Positions 53,995 to 62,893 of a DNA stretch of 64,000 bases are shown here, one piece after another. A program made the position numbers and the translations under genes. The notes beneath the pieces were generated by a model that ran no database searches, was not told where the DNA came from, and saw nothing but the letters and a program-made list of their open reading frames with translations. This DNA is from Novosphingobium sp. JCM 18896 (GTDB lineage: Bacteria; Pseudomonadota; Alphaproteobacteria; Sphingomonadales; Sphingomonadaceae). Positions within the stretch are counted from its first letter, which is position 1; the number at the start of each line of letters is the position of its first letter. The stretch is from the NCBI RefSeq assembly GCF_025938095.1, contig NZ_JAPCZF010000010.1:1-64000 (forward strand), given 5' to 3'.

Positions 53995-55443
53995 ATGGCT
54001 GACTTCAGGGCGCTGCGTTACCGTATGGTCGACACGCATCTTGCCGGTCGCGGGATCCGGGACGCCCGCGTGCTGGACGCCATGCGCGCGATCCCGCGCG
54101 AAAGTTTCGTGCGCGAAGGCCTCGAGGAGTTCGCTTACGAGGACTCCGCCCTGCCGATCGAGGCTGAGCAGACCATCTCGCAGCCGTATATCGTCGCCGC
54201 CATGATCGAGGCCGCCGAAGTACAGCCAGGCGATCATGTGCTAGAGGTCGGCGCCGGCTCCGGCTACGCGGCGGCGGTGATCGGCCACATCGCCGAGCAG
54301 GTGCTCGCGATCGAGCGTCACGCGAGCCTCGCGAAGCTCGCGGCGGCCCGGATGGCAAAGCTCGGCTATGACAATGTTGAAGTGCGAGTGGGCGACGGCA
54401 CGCGCGGCGCACCCGAGGACGCGCCGTTCGACGCGATCCTAGTAGCGGCGGGCGGGCCCACGGTACCCGAAGCCCTCAAGAGCCAACTTAAGGTCGGCGG
54501 CATCCTTGTGGTGCCGGTCGGCGAGCCAGGCGATCAAAAGCTCTGCAAGGTCACGCGGGTGGCCAGCGACAGGTTCGACGAGGAGAACTTAGGCGCGGTC
54601 ATGTTCGTGCCGCTGATCGGGGCTGAGGGCTGGCGCGAGGATGGCAGCCGGGCGGCGAGCAACCATGTGCCGGGCGTATCGCGTAACCTCAGTCTGCCAG
54701 AAATGATCGCTGAAGCCGCCGAGCCTTTGCCCGACTTCGACGATCCGGCATTCGGCCAGATGTTCGATCGTTTCGCTGACCGGCGCGTGGTGATGCTTGG
54801 CGAAGCGAGCCATGGCACCAGCGAATTTTATAGCGCGCGCGCCGCTATAACCCGCCATCTGGTCGAGCATCACGGCTTCACAATCGTCGCGGTCGAGGCC
54901 GACTGGCCCGATGCTGCATCCGTCGATCGTTATGTTCGGCACCGCGCGAACCGCGCCGCCGCCGAGCTACCGTTCCGGCGCTTCCCCACATGGATGTGGC
55001 GCAACACCGAGATCCACGCGCTGACGGAGTGGCTGCGCGCGCGCAACGCGCATCGACCAATCGCGGAGCGGGCCGGCTTCTACGGCCTCGATATCTACAA
55101 TATGTCCGGGTCGATCAAAGCGGTGCTCGACTATCTCGACGACATCGATCCTGAAGCGGCGAGAATAGCGCGCGAACGTTATGGCTGCCTCACGCCCTGG
55201 CAGCGCGATCCGGCAACCTATGGCCGTGCGGCGCTCAACCGAGGCTACGCGGCCTGCGAGCAGGCGGTGATCGACCAGTGCCGCGATCTTCTCAGCCGGC
55301 GGCTCAGCTATGCGGCCAATGATGGCGACGATTTCCTCGACGCGGCGCAGAATGCCCGGCTGATCGCTGCCGCTGAGCGCTATTACCGGATCATGTATTA
55401 TGGAGGTGCGGAAAGCTGGAACCTGCGCGACACGCAAGCGTGA
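53995..55443 (+). CDS. pcm: Isoaspartyl methyltransferase / erythromycin esterase fusion, truncated
   Basis: Residues 1 to about 215 form a protein-L-isoaspartate O-methyltransferase (ALPIEAEQTISQPYIVA, SAM motif LEVGAGSGYAAAVIG), which repairs damaged proteins. From about 225 an erythromycin-esterase-like domain follows (RRVVMLGEASHGTSEFY; VEADWPDAASVDRYV). This fusion is known in alphaproteobacteria. The esterase half stops after ESWNLRDT, where the family continues with the HAGTSI/NAH-rich second half; the TGA at 55441 belongs to the neighbouring IS3 element. The methyltransferase half should be functional. Confidence 0.88.
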   Translation: MADFRALRYRMVDTHLAGRGIRDARVLDAMRAIPRESFVREGLEEFAYEDSALPIEAEQTISQPYIVAAMIEAAEVQPGDHVLEVGAGSGYAAAVIGHIAEQVLAIERHASLAKLAAARMAKLGYDNVEVRVGDGTRGAPEDAPFDAILVAAGGPTVPEALKSQLKVGGILVVPVGEPGDQKLCKVTRVASDRFDEENLGAVMFVPLIGAEGWREDGSRAASNHVPGVSRNLSLPEMIAEAAEPLPDFDDPAFGQMFDRFADRRVVMLGEASHGTSEFYSARAAITRHLVEHHGFTIVAVEADWPDAASVDRYVRHRANRAAAELPFRRFPTWMWRNTEIHALTEWLRARNAHRPIAERAGFYGLDIYNMSGSIKAVLDYLDDIDPEAARIARERYGCLTPWQRDPATYGRAALNRGYAACEQAVIDQCRDLLSRRLSYAANDGDDFLDAAQNARLIAAAERYYRIMYYGGAESWNLRDTQA

Positions 55444-55675
55444 TGCGGTGGCCCAGATCACCGAGCGCGGGTATCCGGTGGCGGAAGTTTCTCAGCGGCT
55501 CGGGGTGAGCCCGCACTCGCAGTATGCGTGGAAGCGGCAACTGGCAAAGGTGGTGTCGGGCGATGCCGGCAAGGATGCCGAGATCCGCCAGTTGAAGCGC
55601 GATCTGGCCCGGGTGACCGAGGAGCGCGACATCCTAAGAAAAGCCACCGCGTATTTCGCCAGGGATGCAAAGTGA
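55433..55675 (+). pseudogene. IS3 orfA, 5' truncated
   Basis: The remaining frame reads KRDAVAQITERGYPVAEVSQ and RLGVSPHSQYAWKRQL, the helix-turn-helix of IS3 OrfA, then a leucine-zipper-like DAEIRQLKRDLARVTEERDI. The first codons are missing; the upstream part of the frame is esterase DNA in another phase. Confidence 0.85.
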
Positions 55676-56540
55676 GATACGCATTTGTTGCCGAGCATCG
55701 TGAGCAGTTCCGGGTTCGATCGATGTGTCGGTGCCTGCGCATCCAGCCCAGCGGCTTCTATGGCTGGCAGAAGAGCCCGCTGAGCCAGCGGGCTCGGGAA
55801 GATGCTCGACAGACAGAGTTGATCCGGCGGGCCTGGAACGACAGCGGCAAGGTTTATGGCTACCGCAAACTGCACGATGATCTGCTGGATCAGGGCGAGA
55901 CCTGCTGCCCGAACTGCGTTGCCCGGTTGACCAGGCTGGCGGGTATCAAGGCGCAGGTCGGCTACAAGCGTCGGCCCGGGAGCCATGGTGGCAAGCCATC
56001 CCTGGCGATCGACAACACTCTGGATCGCCAGTTCGATGTCGCCACCGCCAACAGGGCTTGGGTAACGGACATCACCTACATTCGCACTCTGGAAGGCTTT
56101 GCCTATCTGGCTGTCGTGATCGACCTGTATTCCCGCCGCGTGGTGGGTTGGTCGATACAAAGCAGGCAAACCACCGATGTCGTGCTGCAGGCGCTGCACA
56201 TGGCGGTATGGCGGCGGAAGCCGAAGCAGCGGGTACTGATCCACTCGGCTCGCAGTTCACCAGCATGGATTGGGCAGCCTTCATCCGGGCTCACAATCTT
56301 GAGCACTCGATGAGCCGACGCGGCAACTGCCATGACAACGCCGTCGCCGAAAGCTTCTTCTCGTCGCTCAAGCGCGAGCGCATCCGGCGCCGCACCTACA
56401 AAACACGCGAGGAAGCCCGGCAGGACGTGTTCGATTACGTTGAGATGTTCTACAACCCGATCCGCAAGCAGGTCAGGAACGGGATGCTGTCACCCGTCGA
56501 GTTCGAACGGCAGCAGTTTTTCAAAGCGGAAGGCGTCTAG
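55672..56540 (+). pseudogene. IS3 orfB integrase, internal deletion
   Basis: Starts at GTG overlapping the orfA stop. The integrase core begins NRAWVTDITYIRT (first D). At about 56250 the sequence jumps from IHS to SQFTSMDWAAF with a frame change; the family has SDQGSQF here, so about seven bases including the second catalytic aspartate are missing. The third acid remains in NAVAESFFSSLK. The transposase is therefore inactive. Confidence 0.88.
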
Positions 56541-56761
56541 AAAACCAGGGGCTACTCACATTGCGGCCGTTCGGCGACAGATGCTTGTCCTTGGAAGCGG
56601 CCATTCGTTCAGCAAGAAATGAAGGAGTTCGTAGAGACAGTGCTGTCGAAGCAAAATAATTTAGGATGCGGCGATTTGGCTTGCTGCGTTGTTTACCCGT
56701 TCCTTCTGTTGGTTCGTAGCGCTCATCGTAAGGGAGGAATGCCACCGGTTCATCTAAGTTT

Positions 56762-58342
56762 TCATGAACTCCGGGCGAAACGAATTCCCTTCATGCGCCC
56801 AAGGTTGAATGCAAAGCTCTGGCCATCTGGCGCAAAGACCAAGGTGCCGCCAAACATCGTGAATGGTCCCGCAGCATTTGCCTTCCAGATGAGTTCGGTG
56901 ATCGGCATGAGATCATAGAATGCGGTGCCGTTTTGACCCATGATCGTCAGACGACGGCAATCTCCATCCTCGGTAACGCTCGCCGAGGCTCCGACGCCGG
57001 GTGACGCATAGTGCCCCGCTCGATCTGCGATGGATGCCCCGGGTTCAGGCGCGATCTCGTCGAACCTCGTTTCGTTTCCAAATTCGGTCAGCACCAAGCA
57101 GGATTCGTGGACCCGCGCGCTCTGCAGGATGAAGGACATGATCTCGGGCAAGCGGAGATTGCCGTCGGCGTCTGCCGTAATGGGAAGCGGAGGTCCGCCA
57201 TCGGTCGCCAACAGTTGCAGATCACCATGTGCGAGCAACTCGATCAAGCGATCGCCTTGCGCTGACGCGAAGATGCCGCTGCGCGCGGCAAGGGGCTCGC
57301 TGACCTTCGGGCCGAGGCCTTCGACGCAAGCGTCGATGATCTGATTGGCGAGATCGGCGGCGCTGACGTCGGCGCGGTTGACCGCGATCGAAATGTCGAG
57401 GCCGGCCGCGGGCACCTTGATCATCTGCGAGTTGCCGGCGACCACGCCGCCGCCATGCGAAATCGTCTCAACACCCCGGTAGGGAGCGGAGACCAGGCCC
57501 AGCCCGTATACCGTTGCGCTGCCGTTCCGCAGCCGATGCGGCTCGCGCATCACGCGCCACGTTTCGGCGGAGCCGATCGTTGGTTTATCCATGTGACGGA
57601 GCCAGCGCAGCATGTCGTCCATCGTCGAAACGATGCCGCCCGCGCCGCTGATCTCCGCACCCATGTAGTCGCGCGAGAAGGATCCGTCGGGATGGCGAAA
57701 ATGCAGCGTCGCGCTGTTGGGGACGAAATCGGTATCCCGGCGCCGTAGCATCGTGTCGAACATCCCCACGGGCTCGAAGATGCGTTGCCGCAACACGTCG
57801 TCGAGCCGCTCGTCGGTCAGCCGCTCGATTGCCGCCGTCAGCAGGACGTAGCCGCCATTGTTGTAGCTCCAGCTCGTTCCGGGCGCGAAGTCGACATCGT
57901 CGATCGTCGTGTAATACCCAAGAAGGTCGGCGTCGCTGACCGGGGCCGGGCCGCCGTTCGTCGCCAGCGACACGGCCATGGCATCGCGGATACCGCTGGT
58001 ATGACCCATGAGCTGGCGCATGGTGACGTTTCGGCTGGCCGGGTGGAGTTCCGGCAGATGGGCGCCGATCGAGTCATCGAGACCGGCGCGTCCCTCCTCG
58101 CAGAGCAGCAGGTAGGCCAAGGCGGTGAAATGCTTGGTCGTCGACCCGATCCGCATCCGCATCCCGGGGGCGAGCTGCACGGGCAGCTCCATGTTCGCGA
58201 GCCCGAAGCCGCGCCGATAGACGGGGACGCCGTCGATCGCCACGGCAACCGCGGCGCCGGGAAGGGCGCTTTGGTCCACGACCGAGAATATCGCGTCGAC
58301 CCGCGAATCGTCGAAATGCGTGCGCACAATGGGATCGGTCAC
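56762..58342 (-). CDS. D-aminopeptidase-like serine hydrolase (class C beta-lactamase family)
   Basis: About 526 residues. Catalytic SxxK in RIGSTTKHFTALA, tyrosine motif SWSYNNGGY and HGGG in ISHGGGVVAG form the penicillin-binding/beta-lactamase core, followed by two beta-rich domains. Length and layout match the D-aminopeptidase of Ochrobactrum. Start GTG 58342 with AGGAGG upstream is preferred over the longer frame. It may release N-terminal D-residues from peptides or cleave D-amino-acid esters. Last gene of the peptide cluster, 31 bases after the transporter gene. Confidence 0.8.
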   Translation of the reverse strand: MTDPIVRTHFDDSRVDAIFSVVDQSALPGAAVAVAIDGVPVYRRGFGLANMELPVQLAPGMRMRIGSTTKHFTALAYLLLCEEGRAGLDDSIGAHLPELHPASRNVTMRQLMGHTSGIRDAMAVSLATNGGPAPVSDADLLGYYTTIDDVDFAPGTSWSYNNGGYVLLTAAIERLTDERLDDVLRQRIFEPVGMFDTMLRRRDTDFVPNSATLHFRHPDGSFSRDYMGAEISGAGGIVSTMDDMLRWLRHMDKPTIGSAETWRVMREPHRLRNGSATVYGLGLVSAPYRGVETISHGGGVVAGNSQMIKVPAAGLDISIAVNRADVSAADLANQIIDACVEGLGPKVSEPLAARSGIFASAQGDRLIELLAHGDLQLLATDGGPPLPITADADGNLRLPEIMSFILQSARVHESCLVLTEFGNETRFDEIAPEPGASIADRAGHYASPGVGASASVTEDGDCRRLTIMGQNGTAFYDLMPITELIWKANAAGPFTMFGGTLVFAPDGQSFAFNLGRMKGIRFARSS

Positions 58343-58373
58343 GCTGACCTCCTGACTTGCAACGAATAGAAGT

Positions 58374-59699
58374 TCAAACGGGCCTCCGTCGGGCAACGAC
58401 CAGATCTTCGTGCGAAAGCTCGTCATGCACCGCCGGCCGCGAGGCGCACCAGAAGCTCAGCGCGGCAAGGCAGGCCGAAGGCGCGCCGACCGCGGCCATC
58501 CCGCGGCCCAGCATGTCCTCGCCCCCTAGTGCCGCTCCGACCCAGGCCACCAGGGGCGCGGCCACGACGCCGGCCAGGGAGACCGTGACGATATAGAATC
58601 CCATCGCCGCGCCGCGCAGTTGGTTCGGGATTCGAAGCGCGATAGCGATCATGGGGATCGAGATGGCGATGGCATAAGCGATCGTGAAGCAGACCGTGCT
58701 CGCGGCGAACCAGGCGAGATCGGGCATCATCGCCATGAACGACGCTGGAGCGCATACCGCGGCCGCCACGGCGGCGGGCCGCAGGACACCGTCCCGGCCG
58801 GCGTGCCGGTGGAATCGTTCGCCGAGCTTGCCGCCCGCCAGCATGCCGGCAAGGACGGAGACGAGCGAAACCGTGCCGAACCAGCCGGCGAATTGGCTTG
58901 GCTCCTGGCCATACAGGCGCGTCAGGGCTGGCGGGATCCAGTTCAGGACGCCCGTCGACATGCCCGAAAGGAATGTCGTGCCGGCCAGCAGCGGCACGAG
59001 GAAGTCGCGGTAAGCCCACAGTTCGCGAAGCGTTCCGCCGCCAGCCTGCCGCCCTTCCATGCGCTGAGGTTCGCGCAGTGTCAGGATCACCGGTATCAGC
59101 AAGGCGCCCGCGGCGGCGAAGCTCAGCGATGCAAGCCGCCATGGTGCCAGGCCGAACAGAAAGCCGGGATCGCCCATTGCCGCGCGCGTGAGCGCTCCGA
59201 GTCCGAGACCGCCGATGAAGACGGCGCCGGCCTGGCCAAAGCCCTGGCCCAGACCATAGGACATCGTCGCCATAGCCCGCCGTTCGGGCGCGAAATAGTC
59301 GGCCAGCAGCGACATGGCCGCTGGCAGTGTTATGGCGTTGGCGATCCCCAGCACCGCTTTGCTGCCGACCAGCAGCCAGAGCCCCTGCGAGAATGCGGCC
59401 AGGAGCAGGCCGAGGCACCACATTGCCATCGCGACCGCCAGCATCCTGACGCGGTTCGACCGGTCGACGAGAAGGCCCATAGGGATACAGAACAAGGCAT
59501 AGGCGCCATAGAGCGCAGAAGTGTTCGCGATGCCCACCTCGACATCCGTCAGGCCCAGGTCATGCTTGATCGGCTCGACCAGCAGCGAGATGACATAGAT
59601 GTCCATCGCCGTGAAAAAGGCGATAGCCACGAGAATGGCCTGCGAATAGCGGGCGCGCCGCGAGCTCGGATAGGACGGAACGCTGGCTTCGAAGGACAT
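58374..59699 (-). CDS. MFS transporter
   Basis: A 441-residue inner-membrane carrier with about 12 hydrophobic helices. The loop between helices 2 and 3 has GLLVDRSNRVRM, the MFS signature, and LADYFAPERRAMATM follows helix 4. It probably imports a small peptide, amino acid or acid taken up by the TonB receptor encoded 35 bases upstream. Confidence 0.9.
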   Translation of the reverse strand: MSFEASVPSYPSSRRARYSQAILVAIAFFTAMDIYVISLLVEPIKHDLGLTDVEVGIANTSALYGAYALFCIPMGLLVDRSNRVRMLAVAMAMWCLGLLLAAFSQGLWLLVGSKAVLGIANAITLPAAMSLLADYFAPERRAMATMSYGLGQGFGQAGAVFIGGLGLGALTRAAMGDPGFLFGLAPWRLASLSFAAAGALLIPVILTLREPQRMEGRQAGGGTLRELWAYRDFLVPLLAGTTFLSGMSTGVLNWIPPALTRLYGQEPSQFAGWFGTVSLVSVLAGMLAGGKLGERFHRHAGRDGVLRPAAVAAAVCAPASFMAMMPDLAWFAASTVCFTIAYAIAISIPMIAIALRIPNQLRGAAMGFYIVTVSLAGVVAAPLVAWVGAALGGEDMLGRGMAAVGAPSACLAALSFWCASRPAVHDELSHEDLVVARRRPV

Positions 59700-59734
59700 C
59701 AGATTTCCCAGCCGCTCGCTACTCTTTCCGAGGA

Positions 59735-61939
59735 TCAGAAGTGCGACGACAGCCGCAGGCCGAATGTTCTGGGGCGCAGCATCAGAACCTGGGCGGGGCC
59801 GCCGAGCTGCGAGAGGATCGTCTGGGCGGTCAGCTGAGCATGGGTGTCGAACAGGTTCTGCGCGTAGACCTGCGCATCGACAGGGCCGAGCGACAAGCCC
59901 GCGCGCAGATCGACGGTCGCATAGTCGGGCAGGTGGTATTGCCGCAGCGAAGGGCTCGCATCGAAGCTGGCCGTGCTGTCCGTGGCGAAGCGGACCGTCG
60001 CGCCGAAGCTCGGCTTGGCGGCGCTGCTGTTGACGCTGTAGTCGAGGTTGATCGTTGCCGTGAAATGCGGGGTGTTGGGCAGGCGTTCGCCCTTCCTGGC
60101 GCCGAGCACGGGTACGGCCTGGGTGAGATAGCCGTCGTTGTAGGCGAAGCTGCCGGTGGCGACGAAGCCCGGCTCAGGTCGTGCCGTCATGACGAGCTCG
60201 GCGCCCTTGACGTGCGCGCCGCCGCCGTTGGTGTAGTTCGTCACACCCGCGACCGGGTTCAGCAGCTGGATGTCTTTCCAGTCGATGAAATAGCCCGACA
60301 GGTCGATCGCGAAAGTGCGGTCGCTCGTCTCCGCCTTGATCCCCAGCTCATAGCTGTTGAGCGAATCGGAATCGAACGTCGGGGACGAGGGGTTGCCCGT
60401 CGCGGGATCGATCACGCGGTAGTTCGGGCCGCCCGGGCGATACCCCGTGGCGAACCGCGCATAGGCCGTGGCGTTCCTGCTGAAGCGATAGCGGGCATTG
60501 GCCAGATAGGTGACGACGCCTTCCTGCGACTTGGAGCCGGGTGCCGAGACCACGAAGATACCCGAGGCGTCCTGGGTGAACTTCTGGTTATTGTGGGCAT
60601 AGCGAAGGCCGCCGGTCACGTCGAACTTATCGGTCAGGTGCCAGGTCAGGTCGCCGAAGAAGGCGTATTCCTCATAGGTGCTGTCGATCGCCGCCGTGAC
60701 GGCATTCACGCCGGGCAGCGGGACGAGACCCGCGCCGAAGGTGTCCGCCACTTGGCGCAGCAGGCTCTTCTCATGTGTGTAGAAACCACCCACCAGCCAT
60801 TCCACGGACTGGCCCGTCGGCGATGCCAGGCGGACTTCCTGGGTGAACTTGCGCGTGCGCGCGAGCTCGTCGATGGCCACGGCCTGGGCCGGGATGTTCG
60901 CCAGAACCTGCAGGTAAGTCGCATAGACAGCCGAGCCGTCGGTCGTCGCATATGTGTCGTTCGACTGGTAGCTGGTCACCGAGGTCAAGGTGACGCCGCC
61001 CAGATCGTAGCCGATCGTCGCGCTTGCGAGGCGGAAGTTCGAACGGAAGGGCTCGGCCAGCGGATGAGCCTGGTCGAGATATCCGGCGACCGGAACGCCG
61101 TCGAGGCCGATGTTCGCATAGCTGCCGCCCTGGCGGCGGATGTTCTGGGCAAAGCCGGTGAGACGGACCGACAGGTCGTCCGAGGGGGCGAGCAGCACGT
61201 CGACGCGCCCGCCGTAGACCTTGCCGCGATCGACGTCCTTCTCGCCTGTGGCGACGTTGTCGAAATAGCCGCCGTCGCGCGAGTAGTAGCCACTCGCGCG
61301 CACCGCCACCTTGTCGGTGACAAGCGGCGCGTTGACCACGGCGGAGCCGTCGTAACTGGTTCCGCCCTGCCGCGTCGTCGATACACCGGCTTGGACCTTA
61401 CCCTCGAACTCGGTGAGCGACGGCTTGGCCATGACATACTTGAGTACGCCGCCCATCGAGCTGGCGCCGTAGAGCGTGCCCTGCGGCCCGCGCAGCACCT
61501 CTACGCGATCGATGTCGAACAGCCCGACGTCGAGCGCACGGCGCGCGCCGTTGGCGAAGGCCGAGCTCGAGCCATAGGGCACCTCGTCGACGTAGATGCC
61601 GACCGTAGATGACACGTCGGCACCGCTCGTGATGCCGCGGATGCTCACCTGCGACGTGCCCGCCCCCTGGGAGGTGTATTGCAGGCCCGGAACCGTATTG
61701 GCGAAGTCGACGAACTGCTTGGCGGCGAGCCGCGACAGGGCCGCCGACGACAGCGCCGAGATCGACTGCGGCGCCTCAATCAGCCGCTCCTCGCGCTTCT
61801 GCGCTGTTACGATGATCTCCCCATGGTCGGTGTCATCCGCAGGGGCCTGCTGGGCGTAGGCGGGTGAAATCGTGCTCAGTGCTACCGCGTTCGATGCCAG
61901 GAAAAGCCGCGACTTAACGGTCGTGATCGACGTCATCAT
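59735..61939 (-). CDS. TonB-dependent outer-membrane receptor
   Basis: About 734 residues from ATG 61939. A signal peptide (SRLFLASNAVALSTISPAYAQ) is followed by a TonB box-like EIIVTAQKREERL, the plug (PQSISALSSAALSRLA; VPGLQYTSQGAGTSQVSIRG; DRVEVLRGPQGTLYGASSMGG) and a beta-barrel ending in RPRTFGLRLSSHF, with the terminal aromatic residue. It takes up a scarce ligand with energy from TonB; in this cluster, a peptide or peptide-like compound. ATG 61939 is chosen because GGGGG precedes it; earlier frames are outside the signal peptide. Regulated by the site at 62008. Confidence 0.93.
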   Translation of the reverse strand: MMTSITTVKSRLFLASNAVALSTISPAYAQQAPADDTDHGEIIVTAQKREERLIEAPQSISALSSAALSRLAAKQFVDFANTVPGLQYTSQGAGTSQVSIRGITSGADVSSTVGIYVDEVPYGSSSAFANGARRALDVGLFDIDRVEVLRGPQGTLYGASSMGGVLKYVMAKPSLTEFEGKVQAGVSTTRQGGTSYDGSAVVNAPLVTDKVAVRASGYYSRDGGYFDNVATGEKDVDRGKVYGGRVDVLLAPSDDLSVRLTGFAQNIRRQGGSYANIGLDGVPVAGYLDQAHPLAEPFRSNFRLASATIGYDLGGVTLTSVTSYQSNDTYATTDGSAVYATYLQVLANIPAQAVAIDELARTRKFTQEVRLASPTGQSVEWLVGGFYTHEKSLLRQVADTFGAGLVPLPGVNAVTAAIDSTYEEYAFFGDLTWHLTDKFDVTGGLRYAHNNQKFTQDASGIFVVSAPGSKSQEGVVTYLANARYRFSRNATAYARFATGYRPGGPNYRVIDPATGNPSSPTFDSDSLNSYELGIKAETSDRTFAIDLSGYFIDWKDIQLLNPVAGVTNYTNGGGAHVKGAELVMTARPEPGFVATGSFAYNDGYLTQAVPVLGARKGERLPNTPHFTATINLDYSVNSSAAKPSFGATVRFATDSTASFDASPSLRQYHLPDYATVDLRAGLSLGPVDAQVYAQNLFDTHAQLTAQTILSQLGGPAQVLMLRPRTFGLRLSSHF

Positions 61940-62007
61940 AACCCCCATGTTTGCTCGAAACCGCGCCGACATTCTGCGTGTCTGTTCGCGCTTGATTTTG
62001 CAGTATA

Positions 62008-62041
62008 TGCAATATCGCAAAATAAATTGCAGTTCAAGCAA
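62008..62041 (-). promoter_or_regulatory. Shared bipartite motif upstream of the TonB receptor
   Basis: TGCAATATC (62008-62016) and, after ten bases, TTGCAGTTCAAGCAA (62027-62041). The same pair occurs at 63902-63934 upstream of the epimerase gene, in the same orientation toward its gene. The region also has ATTTTGC / GCAAAAT inverted arms. The XRE-cupin regulator encoded between the two genes is the obvious candidate to bind. Confidence 0.6.
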
Positions 62042-62109
62042 GTTTTTATAGACGGGCGAACGGGGGCGCCCGGAGGTTCGAGCCTTCGGACAGAAGCGAG
62101 CGGTGCGCG

Positions 62110-62775
62110 TCAGTCTTCCTGAATTGCGGCCCAGCTTTCGGGTGTGAACGTCTGCGTCTCGAACACACCCTCTCGAGCCTGCGGTCCGTGGTAGTAGGTC
62201 ACCAGGAGCTCGGCGGGCTGGCCGTGCACCGCGACGGTGCTGTGCCAGACGTTCGCGTCCATGAATACGGCGTCGCCCGTCTCAAGGATCAGCGGGGGCT
62301 GGCCTTCGCAGTAAACCACCAGGTCCCCGCGCAGGACATAGATGATCTTCTCGCCGGGATGCCGGACGAATTCCGAATCCCAGACGCTGATCGACTGAAT
62401 CGTGCACTGCATGCATTCCAGCGCGCGTTCGGCGTCGGGATCGAAGAGATACTTGGTGTTAAGCTCGCGATAGGCGCTTGCCTTGCGCGTGCGTTCGCGG
62501 TCGACCATCAAACGCCTCGAGCCATTATTGCGCGACGGTGAGGGCTCGGCCAGGCTCGGCTCGATCGCTTCTTGATTGCGGGAGATCAGGTCCTCGGGTG
62601 CGATTTCCAGCGCCTTCGCCAGCAGCTCGACCTTCTCCAGCGTCAATCCGAGCTGCGTGTTCTCGATGCGCGATAGCGAGGAAGGGGAAATTCCGGTCAG
62701 CTCGGACAAGCGATCCAGCGTCATCTTGCGGCGCTTGCGAAGTGTCCGCAGAAGCGCACCGATCGTTTCCGGCAT
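62110..62775 (-). CDS. XRE-cupin transcription regulator (PuuR-like)
   Basis: About 221 residues. N-terminal helix-turn-helix RKMTLDRLSELTGISPSSLSR (about 15-35) and a C-terminal cupin with RHPGEKIIYVLRGDLVVYCE and VFMDANVWHSTVA, the arrangement of PuuR-type regulators, which sense small ligands. ATG at 62775 is the likely start. It is encoded between the epimerase and TonB genes, whose promoters share a motif, so it probably controls both. Confidence 0.88.
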   Translation of the reverse strand: MPETIGALLRTLRKRRKMTLDRLSELTGISPSSLSRIENTQLGLTLEKVELLAKALEIAPEDLISRNQEAIEPSLAEPSPSRNNGSRRLMVDRERTRKASAYRELNTKYLFDPDAERALECMQCTIQSISVWDSEFVRHPGEKIIYVLRGDLVVYCEGQPPLILETGDAVFMDANVWHSTVAVHGQPAELLVTYYHGPQAREGVFETQTFTPESWAAIQED

Positions 62776-62893
62776 ATTGTACCCTCGAGCCGCCGTTGCT
62801 GCGACGTCACCTCTCACGATTCCCTAACCCGTGCGTTCGGTGTTGGCTAGATTGACGGCAAGCGGTTTGCGCGCGGCTTTACGGCGGCGCCGA

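Larger units (their letters stand above)
55433..56560 (+). mobile_element. Damaged IS3-family element, left end missing
   Basis: orfA lacks its first ten or so codons and joins directly to the esterase sequence at about 55433, so the left terminus was lost together with the 3' part of the esterase gene. The right end appears to lie near 56560 (AGGGGCTACTCACA). No target duplication can be checked because one end is gone. Confidence 0.8.

Noticed and set aside
59741..61612. A 623-codon open frame on the plus strand opposite the TonB receptor gene
   Set aside because: High-GC DNA keeps the opposite strand open; the translation has no domain and the minus-strand gene explains the region. The same holds for long antisense frames at 5172-6488, 10165-11247, 58620-59837 and 62831-63916.
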